Below are positions 38,431 through 50,491 of a stretch of DNA of 64,000 nt, one piece after another. Made by a program: the position numbers and the translations under genes. The notes under the pieces were generated by a model. That model was not told where the DNA came from. It saw only the letters and a list, made by a program, of their open reading frames with translations, and did no database searches. The stretch's first letter is position 1; each line of letters starts with the position of its first letter. This DNA is from Acanthosepion lycidas. Lineage: Eukaryota; Mollusca; Cephalopoda; Sepiida; Sepiidae. The stretch lies in assembly GCA_963932145.1 (NCBI GenBank), contig OZ010586.1:56358340-56422339 (forward strand), read 5' to 3'.

Positions 38431-38597
38431 ACAATACTGATATTTTCTTTCCATACATATATATATTAAAGACATTTTTATGTTTAACGTTCTTTTTATA
38501 GATACAAGTATTTAAGTAAATGCTCTGTTTATAATAAACAGTATTAAATAACATTTACCGGCCTGAATGTCCGAGAAATTTTCATAGAAAATATTCG

Positions 38598-38677
38598 TCC
38601 TTGGACAGGAATCGAACCTGCATCCTATACGGAACCGTCATTTACGCTGACGTGCCTAACCTCTCGGCCACCAAGGA
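38598..38677 (-). repeat. tRNA-like SINE head, complete cloverleaf
   Basis: The minus-strand 80-mer folds as a type II tRNA. Acceptor arms TCCTTGG/CCAAGGA pair fully. The D-arm is GCCGAGAGGTTAGGC, the anticodon stem CGTCA/TGACG with loop GCGTAAA, then a 14-base variable arm and T-arm GCAGG-TTCGATT-CCTGT. A box (TGGCCGAGAGG) and B box (GGTTCGATTCC) fit pol III promoters. Loop position 33 is C instead of U and the anticodon would be GTA, which does not fit a eukaryotic long-variable-arm tRNA (Ser/Leu). So I read it as a tRNA-derived SINE head or tRNA relic rather than a working tRNA. Confidence 0.6.
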
Positions 38678-38766
38678 TCGTTCGGTGGGAAAGGTCGAAT
38701 TTACTGCTTATAAACTTCAATCTTCCATGAATCTCGCACATTCATAACTGCTCATGGCGTATCAAA

Positions 38767-38830
38767 TGGTGTCCGAGAGGTTAGGCACGTCAGCGTAAAT
38801 GACGGTTCCAAATATAGGACGAAACGTCCG
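38767..38830 (+). repeat. Second tRNA-like head, inverted relative to the first
   Basis: TGTCCGAGAGGTTAGGC, CGTCAGCGTAAATGACGG and TTCC match the 5' half of the minus-strand copy, giving inverted arms of about 43 bp around an 89-bp spacer. After TTCC the sequence switches to AAATATAGGACGAAACGTCC; the B box is absent. Confidence 0.65.
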
Positions 38831-41433
38831 TCCAGTGCATTCTGTTCAGGTTTCTTCTAGACTCGATGAATTACTTAATATATATATATATAATGAACAC
38901 GTATCTTTTCGGAGACGTTTTCAGCACACTCTAGTAATTAATGAGTTAATCATCCTTTTGAAACATAATCAATCAATTATGTCTATATATATATTATACA
39001 TGCGAGGCTTGCACCTTGTTTTAGGCCAATTCTCTTTTAGGCAAAATTATACCAAAAATTATCCAAAAACTGAAATACATTTTGTAAATCATAAAAGAGT
39101 TTATTTTGCAAATTTTATTTGACATTCCATTCAAAATTAGCCCTATTAAAGAGGAATAATACCCCAAAATACCCATCAATAAAATATTCATTTTACGTAA
39201 TTTCATGATCATTCTTCTGTATCGTAAATGTAAGAGGAAATCGATTGTGTGCTTTCAAAAAAGAATTGGAGCATCAGCAAGTTAACAATCTGAAGAGACT
39301 GTATTTTTACACTCCATTTTAACTGATTTAGCATTAGATCGATAATGCTTACGATCTATTATATGTGGTAAACTGCTTATTGAAAAAAGAATTTTCATTT
39401 TCAAATTATAATTTTCCGTTCTAATATTTGTCAGAAATATCATCAATCCACAATGCTAAAAATAATAATCGAGAATTTTCTTATACTTTCTTAAGTTACA
39501 ACAGCGAGAAGAATTTATTTTTTTATTATTTTGAAAAGATTTTCGGGAAATATTTTGATATTAGATTTAAGCGATAATAATCCTAATTTTAAAGAAAGTT
39601 TTGGGCAATAAACATTTTTACAATGTTCATATTTATAATTTTTGAATATATAAATAAGTTCAGTAAGATTCATTTTCTCTTGTTAATAAGATGCACTGTA
39701 CAAATATTCGTTACCAATTTCTAGTGCTACTTTAATGTCTATTATCTTCGAATCTATTCTTTACATTATGATGTTGTCTCATACAAATACGTTTCATCCT
39801 TTAAAAAAAAATAACCGTTTTAGTTAAACCAATATAAGGCACATTGTTTTCTGTTTGTCGGTTGTATGGTATTTTTCAATTATCGTATTGGCAGAAACAA
39901 TAATAGAAATGTATACATACGTAACTGACCTATTACTTTACGTTTTATTCAAATTTTTCAGCAGGTTACCATAGGGAAAAAGGGGCAAACATTCATGATT
40001 GTTGCTAAGGGTTTTAAATCTTTCAAAAGAACAAATATTTTAAGGCATTTTATAGAACGTAAGAATATTATTTTAACACATCTATCTAAGAATATCCTTA
40101 AAACATTAAAATGGAATCAATTGTAACTTTCAGTAATCTCTGGTTTGTAAAATTTGAATTATTATTCTAATCTCTTCAGCGTTATAGAAATAATTCAATA
40201 AACGATGGCCAACAAGATATTATCACTCATATTGTATTGTTGATATTTATAATCAGATTCTCTTGTTTTTAAACCAAGAAAACGTGTCTTTCTCCAACAG
40301 ACTCACTTTTTCTTTCTTTCTTTCTTTTATTTTTTTTGTAAAGATCAGCAATAAATAAATGATAAAATTACTGATTATATATGTAACAAATAGATTTTTA
40401 TGCCTGTTTATCGAAAGGGTTTCAAAGCTGAAAGAAAGCAAACGTCTGATAAAATATACTTGTGGTGAGGTTTCATTTCTCTTTGCTCTTTTGGCAATTG
40501 TAAAGTTGGAATCCGGGCTCCCAGCTGATGAAGTGAAGCATCTTTTCGAAAACAGGAATATATTTTCATAACTATCGTTTCCAAATAATTTCTGCCATTG
40601 ATTTTAAAATTAAAGGTGACATTAAAATTCCAAAAATGTTGTTACTACCATTGAAGTTGTTTTCGGATTGATTACAATGTAGGAAGTTTACCGCTTATTC
40701 TTACGTTCAAATCTTGAAGAATGTAACCCTACCTTTCGTTTATCTTTCGCGATGATTTACTAAGGCAGTTTCTTTTCTTTCTTTCAAGAATATTATATTT
40801 GCTTCCTCTCATTAAGACAATGTCAGCTTGGCATAAATTAATTATAAATTTAAAAGGAATGCGAAAGAAAAAGCTCCATATAAGAACCAATTTGTTCTCG
40901 GCTGATTTGTCATTCTGCACGACATATGAATAGGCGATTCTTTTCTATATTATGAATGACTTTTAAAGAAGTTTCGACAAGCCGAAAATTGCGTGACAAT
41001 GACAACTTTGTAGAAGTAATGACTGTTTAACTTTGCTGCATTTTTCACTTCAATTCTAATAACCATCTCATTGGGATTGACTTTTTCTGTCAGCGACATG
41101 GAATACTTTACAGACACATTTCAAGATATTTTTTCACTATTTAAAAAGAGCAAATTTTAAAATGTTTCAAATGTCTTATGTAGCTTAAATACTTACTGAA
41201 GGATTTTTTTCGATATCTTCAATTTGTTGGATCCCCTGAACAAACCAGAAGTGTTGCATTGCAAGGAAAAAAAATATTAGTCTGGGGGTTAACCGGCTTG
41301 GAGAATCCGATATTCTTTTCACTATAATTTACTTCGTCGCATTTGCAATAGGACAACTGCTGTCATGCATCAAAATAATCAGTTGATATCCATGACCAGA
41401 AAAGGTATTTCCTTTTCCATTACAATAGCTTCT

Positions 41434-41464
<31 letters not shown>

Positions 41465-41690
41465 GCGCGTGCAGTCAATAAAGAACTCCTTTTTATCCTG
41501 CAGAAAACTTTTCATCTCAGTAAAATATTTTAAGATGAAATGTAGCTATGCGTCAAGCTGAATCTTTCTATATTTTGGATTTACATAATAAATCCATTTT
41601 TATTGTCATAAATCAGGAACTTTTCTAATTTTTTCAGTATTATGGATTTTTTTCAATAAAAGGTGATTGACAATTAGTTATCGTTTCACT
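38831..41690. other. Non-coding AT-rich DNA
   Basis: A 70-codon + strand frame at 40359-40571 (ending ...GLPADEVKHLFENRNIFS) is unrecognised. A T-rich tract lies at 41431-41464. No gene supported. Confidence 0.45.
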
Positions 41691-42026
41691 CTTCTGCAAT
41701 TACTGTCCCGCACTTGGCTCACTTCATTCGCTTCTTACGGAAACCGCAAGTTGTTGACTACGTATCAAAACTGTATATTTTATACTTCTTAGTTATAACT
41801 ACATCCGTTTCCGCGTTTATCGAATTTACTTCCCAAATTACCTACTACCGTTTTAGCTTTAGCTGAATTTTTTAAAATTCACTTTTTTGTCTTCGATCCT
41901 CTTTTGATACAGTTACATACATTTTTGGGATCCCTCTAATCTGCCTGCTTTTAGACTACACGTATTTTTTGCACTCAAAAAACCTGCATACCTTTTATTA
42001 CGTTTTCCTTTTAAGAATTCGTTAAA

Positions 42027-42720
42027 ATGCCGCCTAAGAGAAGAAAACTTTTTGGACGGCGCACAGCTGCTGCCTCCGCTACAAGGGCAGCAAGGGTAAG
42101 TGAAACCACAGAGCAAACTTTGTTTCGCCTTTCTCAGATGTCCTTACGGTCTATTGCCCGCATCTCCACGGAAAGTACCGCAGAATAGACTGAGAGGCTG
42201 GCATCAGTTATGTCATCACGACGCGCTAGACTTTCAACTGAAGAGCGTTTAGTACAGAATTCACGGGACGCAATACGCGTTTCTAGGGCCAGGACTTCCG
42301 AGTCCCCAACACAGACAGTTCATCGGCGTTTAAGAAATGCCAGTGCTACAGCATGTTCGAGAGCTTTAGAAAGCCCTGAACAAAATCACTTCCCGTCGTC
42401 TTAGGAATGCTAGGGCTACAGCATCTTCCAGGGTTTCAGAACAACTTCAACAAACCGCAATTCGTCGTTTAAGAAATGCCAGCGCTACTGCGTCTGCTAG
42501 AGCTTTAGAAAGTCCTGTGCAGACCGCTAATCGCCGTTTGAGGAATTCCAGATCTACTGCGTCTTTCAGAGCTTCAGAAAGCCCTGGGGTACGGCGAGCA
42601 CGGCTCAACAACAATGGCCAAATTGCAAGGACAGACGCTCAGCGTCGTGGGTCTGCATTTAGGCGAACAGTGTTTCGTCCATGGACAGCTTTACGTAGGC
42701 CGCTTCCGAGTTGGGAGTAA
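42027..42720 (+). pseudogene. Helitron N-terminal repeat protein, broken
   Basis: From ATG at 42027: MPPKRRKLFGRRTAAASATR, then RVSETTEQ. One in-frame TAG follows near 42186, and one frame change near 42390. After that the frame is open to the TAA at 42720. The second half holds four near-identical 23-residue units of the type RRLRNASATASARALESPVQ (about 69 bp each). Proteins beginning MPPKR with RxSET.EQ..aRL repeats are typical of Helitron-encoded helicases. The catalytic parts are absent. Codon use is GC-rich compared with the surroundings. Confidence 0.6.
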
Positions 42721-43259
42721 GAATAACGTTTACGTTTACTCTCCAACAAAAAGCTAAAAATATTACCTACGCAGAAGTCCTATAGCCCATGGTCGGTCAC
42801 GTTTAAACGCAATGTACACATCTTTATGTCAGCTGCATCATAAGTTCCTTCATTTTTGAACCCGGTTTATTTAAAGGTCGTTGTAGTATCCACTTGCCAT
42901 TACTAAGACATTTCATTAACGGTAGTCTGGCTTACCAGATGCTCCCTTATCACTTAAACCCCACCATAGCTACATTCGCACTTACATGTCGACCACATAA
43001 CCATATTCAGTTGCAACACAAAACCAATACGTGGGAAGGTAGATTCATTTAATTGTCAGAGAAGTTGAGTGCGTCCACGCAAATCAGGCCACTGAGAATT
43101 GGGATAATTAAAGTATAGCAGCATGCAGAGTTATAATATGCATTCTCTGCCGTACACTATTGGTGTGTTTCTCCCCTTACCATAAGGGCTGCTTTAGGTA
43201 AGTCTACATGCGCTTCATGCTCGCCTCAACTGGCTATTAAAAACTACAAAAAAATTGTG

Positions 43260-43577
43260 CTACTTACAAGTACTCACCCCGGCACCTTCCCATACTTCTG
43301 TTATGTGGTTCTGTTTTGCGGTAGTGGCAGCGCCGTCTTTTGGGCAAAAGACGCATCTACCTTTCACGTTATTGCATTTTACTACATTGCAACTGACACA
43401 GGGCTTCATATAATGTCTTGCACTCAGGGATAATAAAAACCATCCCATCGGAATACAAAGCCATCTGCCACAACTCACCAAAAACTTCCTAAGGCCCGTG
43501 TTTGTATTGAACTTGACAACTTTTAATTGGAGGTGTCTTAATAATGGCAAATGGCTGATGCTACCATGGCTGTCCAT
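43260..43577 (-). other. Unrecognised Cys-rich open frame
   Basis: 105 codons on the minus strand with a short Cys cluster CVSCNVVKCNNVKGRCVFCP, ending just past a GGGGTGAGT donor-like site. It lies inside the Helitron remnant. The Cys spacing faintly recalls the C-terminal ring-like motif of piggyBac transposases, but the flanks do not support that. No function assigned. Confidence 0.2.
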
Positions 43578-43777
43578 TGCTTCCTTTTAAGCCTTACAAT
43601 TTTTTCTTCCGTTGTGGTGATGAATACCGACAACTTGTGTACATTACGTTTTTTATGTGGGCAGCCATCAGTTCTACTAGACTTCAGCCTTACATGCGTG
43701 TACAAAATGAGTATGGCGGTTATGACCTTCCATTCAGAGGAAGTTTTCTCCCTGGCAACGCCGGGCTTTACTGCTAG

Positions 43778-46500
43778 TAAAGCAATAATTAATATTGTAA
43801 AATATACATAATTATAAGATTGACTAATTCCCAGAACCTAATATTTTGAAATGCACTGAAATTTAATCCTTTCGGTTTCTACATGAAATCTCTGGACTTT
43901 GGGAAAAAAATATAGTAATTGCTTTTGGGTGAATACATTACTACTGACCATTGATAAGGAAAGGTTACTTTTGCCAAAAAATTATTGGGGTATTTAATGT
44001 TGAATCTTGAATGATGATTTTCTTGGTATGCAAAAACACCCGATGCTGAAAGAATGGCACAATGCAATTTTCTTCACTGCCTTTCGCCCCATTTCGCCTT
44101 AGAAAACTAAAGTAAATATCGAGAATTGTATTTGTATATCTTTTCCCAAAATGTTACAAATAAAAATCTGAAAAAAAAAATGTTATCGCATGTTTCTCTA
44201 AATAAGTTGCTGAAATGTCAATGCTAATAAGAAAAGTGATAAACGAAATCAGAAAGAAATTAGATATTTTGCGTGTCAGTTCCCAACACAAAAGTCTGAG
44301 AGATCAGAAACGTAATTGGTGATGACGGCAGCTGATGACATTTCTTTGATGATTGCCTTTCGGTAGTTAATAGACATAAACTTCAATCAGTTGACATCCT
44401 TTATTATCGAAATCATAATCTTGTCATTGACAACTGAAATGGATTAACACGGCTCGACTGTAACAACATAATCTTATAATTCATTTCTATGTTCGTTTAT
44501 TATTCATTCAACATTCTGGATAGTCTGAAAATATTCAGTATTGCTTTAAAGTTTCCCATTTTTCTAGGTTGAGATATCTTTAATTTAGAAAAGGAAGTTA
44601 TATTTTAAAATAATCCAATAAACCGAAAGACATTTTAATAGATTATTACAAGAGATTGTAATAGCATATGTTGACTAAAGAAGGCTAATTAGGTGGTCGT
44701 TGCAACAGGCAGAAGAAATATACTTTTTATGTTTACATTCAACAATAAAACATTGCAAAATTATTTCATATTCTTGCGTTTAGATTAGCAAATTTTAAGG
44801 AATGTATTTTTCAATTAAACGATAAAATAAACCAAGTAATTTAAAAATATTGCAAACTTTCACTAGAAGATATTTTCTTCATTCAATTTAAGGAATTCAA
44901 ACTGAAGACTTTAGCAATTACAAGATTTTGAATTTGATTTCTATTTATTTTATAGCATTTAACGGAAGTCTGAATGTTTAAGGGTCAAAATTAGAGCAAA
45001 CTATTAAAAATCATACAAATTAAAGCCTTATAACTCTCATCTTATTATAATTATAATTCAACAAGAATTTTGAAAAAGAAACCGTTATGCAACATTTTCT
45101 GTTTAGAATAAGATAACTTTTATGAAGGGACATAAGTTTTAAATACATTAAAAATTATCATTAAAATTACGCCTAATTTTGTTTCTCTGTACCTGCCTAC
45201 TAAGATAATGCAAAAATGTTAAAAAAGAAAGAAATACGCAATACAGCACCGATTTATATTGTGTGTATTTACTCTGCTAGTTAAATTTCAAAACCTCCAT
45301 TCTATGAAAAATAGCAAGCTTTATGACTCATTATTCTTTTAATTGCCCAGACACATGAAATGGTTGGGGAAATTTGCTATATTCATAAAGTACTCACTTG
45401 TATAGATTATGGGATAAAAATTAGCTATAAGCAATATAGCCTAGACATTAAAAATAATGATTAATGTTTATGGAAATTACACACCTCAGATTTTTTAAGC
45501 CAAAATATATTTCATTATGAGCACATTTGAACAGTGCGTCTTCGCTTATTGATCTTATTCGGTCGCATCATGAAATTCATACTGTTTCATGATTGAATAG
45601 TAAATTCAGAGCTGAGTAGTTCCAGTTCATAAAGTTCTCGTAAAATGCACAGTAATAAAGTGATATTAACTATAATGAAAAGAATAACTTTCAGGTTTAC
45701 ATTTTCATGCTTTGCGCTTGTTGAAGAAAGTATTGTAATTCAATTTTCAAGGCAACCTTTTCCGGAAACATTTTCTATTAATTTGTTGAATTACTTGAAT
45801 TATTCTTTTCCGTTTAAATAGTTACAATAAATATTTTTATGTTACATACACGCACTTTACAATTTGGCTTAAAATTTTGTCAATTTTGGAAACTTTAAAA
45901 GGAATATTTAAATAATTTAAGTTGCATTGAAAATGTGTAATGTGAGCAAAATACAGGCTTATCGACATGGGAAAATATTTTATCCCCTTTATTTAATCTA
46001 CTGATTGAAATCTATTTACATAGGTGTAAGTCGATGTTCTGTTGGACATGTTTCTCTTAATGTAAACCTTTCATAAATATATAAGAACCGAATAATATAA
46101 TTAGCAAGCAACAACTTTTACTTTTTATTTCATTATATCCCAAATTATTTTTTTCTTTCTCTGAGATAGAGACTCCTGATTGAAGATATTAATCTACATT
46201 CTGTCACTTATATATATTGTAAAATAATCAATAAAATGGTACATCACTGGCACATTTTAAAATAATAAAAAATAACTTGATGGTTACACTGGGGATTTTG
46301 CGTGGCAACGCCCAGATTAGAGCAAAAATTAAACATTTTAGCATAAATCAGTGCTCAGACATTTTTAACATAAAGCGAGGTTCAACTTTTTTGAAGCAAG
46401 CTTATTTTAAAATAAAATTTCAACTTTCTCAAAGTTTAAGCATGCACTAAGCATTAAATATAGCTCAAAACTGAGGCTTTGCTAAACATGATCAAAATTA
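43778..46500. other. Long AT-rich non-coding stretch
   Basis: 2.7 kb with only short frames and no repeat I recognise. Confidence 0.5.
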
Positions 46501-46509
46501 ACCAAAATT

Positions 46510-47060
46510 ATATTATAATACTATGGACACTCATGTAGAAAATAATATGTGGTTGTATCTCAGTATCAAGTGTTTCAGCCAGTCTAGTTTTCAAAGTGGC
46601 ATCCACTTTGACCGAAGAGGAACGGGAAGTAAAGGAGTGGAAAAGTGTTTTTTGGAGATCAAGGACCACAAATCCGAAAATGGGGTGTATTTGGATGCTG
46701 GTCTATTTTGACAGTCATACGCGATCCCAACGCCGCCCATTCTTATTGCCAGCCATACGTCGGAATATGTTGATAGGCGAGGAGTTGGTAGGGGAAGACC
46801 TCTCATAGCAGAAGTTGTCCTAAGGATCACCTAACTACCCACCCAGACGAGCAGACGTAGCCCTGAATAAAACATCTACATATAATACAATAAACATGGT
46901 TCGTGTTCCTATTTCTCGACGTGGCGTTTGTTTTTCATCTTGCAACGCGCCGTTTGCCAGCTTTCGTTGCACACTGAAGAGATCGAGAATCGAAATGTAG
47001 CGTCGTGTAACCATTGGCCGATTGGCGGAAAGCTTGTGCGAACGTCACGTTGTATGTTTA
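46510..47060. other. Unassigned GC-richer segment
   Basis: Composition rises between about 46560 and 47050, with AATAAA at 46868-46873 and 46888-46894. Frames exist on both strands (46591-46830 minus; 46596-46808 plus) without a recognised domain. It may be a fragment of a dispersed element or LTR-like sequence; no terminal repeats were found. Confidence 0.25.
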
Positions 47061-48127
47061 ACGTGGTTAATAATAATAAAAAAAATCTGTATCTTATATG
47101 AAATGGACACCTTCCATATTTGCATCTAAGGATGTTTTATCCTTTTTAAATACGTTTGTGTTACCATTATTGTGTAATCATATTGACTCTCCATTTGATT
47201 AGTGTAACTTCATTTTAGCATCGACGCGATAAGGACCATCGCAGAGTCAACATTCATTATGTCATAGATGTAAAGAGAAAATAAATTTCGAAATCTCCTC
47301 TCGTTCTAGCCTCTGCTTCGTAATTCTAAGATTTGCTGACCTTTGAAGATGAAACAAAAATTGTTAATAATTTACTGTCTTGTAAGTGAATCTCATTAAC
47401 AACATGTACACATAAGATTCGATGTTCTGCTAAAGTATTTCAATAAAGCGTATCAAAGTACCGCATTTTTTATAATTTACAATGCATAAACAAAGAAATG
47501 CCTGAATAGAAATTACATTTTGCCATGGTTTTATCATATGCACGTATCTTTGACAAACCACAAGGAACATCCGAACGAAATTATATGAAACACGTTTCTA
47601 CTTGTTAACATTAATAAAACGCAAAAGTACAGCTCGAATTCATTAATTTTGAAATATTTATGTTTTTCTTTTATAAATCCACAAAACTGTAGTTTTGGAC
47701 TAAAACTGATTTTATCTAATAAATTGTTTGTTTTCTAAAACTTATCCCGTTACATTTTGCGAAAAGCAGCCAGCATTTTAGATCATTGAAGTTGTCCAAA
47801 CATTTCTTCATCAAATCATGAGAGTGTTTCATTACTTTCAGAACGTCTGAATCTCATCTGACTCATCCTTGTTGAGTAAATAGGAATGGTAAACAATAAT
47901 CCAGATTAACTGGTGAGTAAACATATATTCTTTCAAAAGTTAATGTAAACAAGCTGCACAACTTTCTTCAATATTTTCCTCAGTTAAAATGCTTTCACGG
48001 GCATTTTTCAAATAAAATTTTATAAAGACAGAACTATAAAAAAAAAAAAACTCTTTCCTCCATAAATCTGTTACCATTTCAAAGGTTCTTTGTAGCCAAT
48101 TATCGAAATTTGATTCCCACCCAACTT
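47061..48127. other. Non-coding AT-rich DNA
   Basis: Nothing recognised. Confidence 0.5.
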
Positions 48128-48166
48128 AACACACACACACACATACACACACACATATATATATAT

Positions 48167-48261
<95 letters not shown>
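48128..48261. repeat. (CA)n and (TA)n compound microsatellite
   Basis: CA run, short TA, long CA run, then about 25 TA units. Confidence 0.95.
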
Positions 48262-48262
<1 letters not shown>

Positions 48263-48289
48263 AGAAGGCGACAGCTCATCGTGTCTTTC

Positions 48290-48800
48290 TATATACTGAT
48301 TAAAAATAATCCAGATCAGACGAGAAAGGAAGTCGCAGAGATAATCGAAATATCTTCTATGGGCATTGGAAGGGATTTGAAAACCCATTGGTACGTTAAT
48401 CGCTACGATAAGTGATTCACGAATTAATCAAAAAATGTATGGACCACATTTCCATCTCCGTTTCTCTTCTCAAATGTCAGAAAATGATCCCAATTTTTAA
48501 AAGGAGGATCAACGGCGATGAAAATGGATTGTTTACAAGAATGTGGAACGAAATAGTTTCTGTAGAAAATGAAATGACCCACCGTTGACCCCTCCAAGAT
48601 CCGGTGTGCATCCAAAGAAGGTGATGATTGCATGTCTAATAGAATTGGAGGGGCATTAAGTGCTCCTTCCACAAAATCAGACATTGAATTCAAACCAATA
48701 CTGTTCTCAATTGAACTGATTAAATGCAATAATTGATGAAAAACGTCCGTAATTGACCAATTGGAAGAGTGTCCTTTGTGGCATTTCAGATGGTGAGGGA
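48290..48800 (+). mobile_element. Mariner transposase relic
   Basis: Begins 30 bp after the microsatellite: NNPDQTRKEVAEIIEISSMG then LKTHWYVNRYDK (family: TREVAE.L.IS.STV.RHLK.IGYVNRLDKWVPHEL). Next, in other frames, come MDHISISVSLLKCQKMIPIF and GDEKWIVYKNVERNSF (family: GDEKWIVY.N..RKRSW), which holds the first catalytic Asp region. After about 48600 only scraps follow. The N-terminal third to middle remains of a protein of about 345 residues. Same class as the antisense copy at 11.2 kb. Confidence 0.75.
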
Positions 48801-49199
48801 GTTATTTGGCGGCATACATCCTTTCTTAGTTTACTACGGACTTGATAAAATTGTATATTGTACAATATACAAACCATCCTTTCTGTTTTCCGTGCTTGTT
48901 ATAAGCTAATTTTCTCTAACCTTTTCACCTTTATGTCACTTGTTCGTTTCTTCCAGCGAACCGGCGTATATTGTGACAGAGAGAGTCTGGGAAACACACA
49001 CATAGACACACGTATATTTTTTTTTTAGTGAAATTGAAGATTTGGATAGCGAAATTAAATCAGAGCATTTTGTTTACTGATGTGGAAACTTGATCTAAGG
49101 CAGAAGTTCTACCCATTGAATCTGGGTCAACAGAAGGCAATGGAAATGGTCGAAGTAATTTTTATCAATTAAAAATTGAAATAGAGCTGAGTAAGCTAG

Positions 49200-50130
49200 A
49201 AGGAACTTTTGAATTCACATGATTTTGGTTGAAGCAACCAGAACCCCGTGATAATCGCGTGCGAAGTGGTGGGACCAAGGCTCAGTTGTAATCAGCCTGG
49301 TTTATCTATATAAACACGTAGTTATGCTGAAAAACGCAGACGGGCGAGCGCAGACGGAAGAGGCAGACAGAAGAGAGAGAGAGACAGAAGAGAATTAGCC
49401 TGGGCAAGTGTCTGGCTAGAGACAGTGGAGAGTCGATTTGGAGACTCAAGAAGGAGAGAACATGACGTCAGAGATTGGAACGAAGCGTACGCTAACATGT
49501 ACTGTTGATATAAGTACCGCTGCTTCTGCTACCGCGAATATTACTACTACTGTTACTACTGCTAAGGAGGAACGCCACTATAAACTTTAAGCCGCGCACA
49601 GAAATCTTATTCCCCCATCGCAAGAGTCGTATATCGTTCTGAGACGATTTAATAAGTTAATCATAACACACTCTCTCTGTCTGTCCAGAATCCAGTGTAT
49701 GCGTTTTTACGTCAATTACTTTTCTTTTCTGTAACCCGTTTCTTTTCTATACTATTCTTTTCTGTTATATAAAAGACATTAACAATTCAATCATTGAATA
49801 GTTGTTTGTCCGGCTTTCTGCAGATATTAATTTTTTTTTTTTTTTTTTTTGCTGCATTCTAAATTTCTTAGCGCAGACTCTCCAGCCGTGTCTACATCTT
49901 CAGTCGACCGTGAATGGATGAACATCACTTCTACTTTCTGGATCAAACCAAACACAATGTGGGCAGGAAGCAGGATTAAACCAGTGGACCGGTCGAATAA
50001 TCTACGGATGCTCAGGGGGACCTACGGCCACTCCCTTAATTTCGGTTAGGACCGAATAGACACCTCAACCCAGAGAGTAAGACGTCGGAGGTTGAGTGGC
50101 TGGGGCGAAAGTGTTAGAATATAGCTTTTC
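49200..50130. promoter_or_regulatory. GC-richer island upstream of the host gene; promoter or solo LTR
   Basis: Base composition rises sharply here. It holds TATATAAA (49307-49314), a perfect CRE TGACGTCA (49463-49470), a (GA) run, a second TATA-like CACTATAAA near 49577, and a T22 tract (49829-49850). It ends about 350 bp before the acceptor of coding exon 1 of the membrane protein gene. It could hold that gene's promoter and 5' UTR exon, or be a decayed solo LTR or other insert; the sequence does not decide. The 66-codon frame at 49849-50049 has no recognised domain. Confidence 0.3.
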
Positions 50131-50491
50131 ATCACTAAACCGCAACCGCCTGAGACCAAGATATTTTAATTAACAGTTTAATCCACTAAACCTAGTGAGT
50201 TTTATAAAATAAATTATGCAGTAAAATTTCACAGATTTCTGGTTTTATCAGTGACAGAAATATGACCAATTTAATGTCCAACCAAAATAATTTTGCTTGT
50301 GTAAGTAATCCTGATCTTTCATAGTATCCTCATATAATATACTTTAAATTTATTTCTTATAAATACTTAGTAGATGCAAAATAGGTTCAGTCGGTGTGAA
50401 CTACACAATCCTATGGAAAATTGATGATATGAGATCTGCTAAGAGAAGTTCTTTCGTTGACTTTTTTTAATTTCTTTTTAGGTCATTTAAG

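Larger units (their letters stand above)
42027..43777 (+). mobile_element. Helitron remnant, internally deleted
   Basis: The left part encodes an N-terminal, Arg-rich repeat region like those of Helitron helicase proteins in invertebrates. The right end carries a Helitron-type terminus: a hairpin CCCTGGC-AAC-GCCGGG (43750-43765, one bulge), about eight bases, then CTAG (43774-43777) followed by T. Helitrons end in CTRR downstream of a short hairpin and insert between A and T, so this fits. No Rep or helicase motifs lie between. The 5' TC end was not located (coding start used as the left limit; the true end is probably 41.7-42.0 kb). Confidence 0.6.

Noticed and set aside
38598-38677. Functional tRNA gene
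   Set aside because: C33 instead of U33, a Tyr-type anticodon with a long variable arm, and a second partial copy close by favour a SINE head or relic.
46290-46320. Second Helitron 3' end (GCGTGGCAACGCCC)
   Set aside because: Hairpin-like, but no CTRR terminus follows at the right distance.
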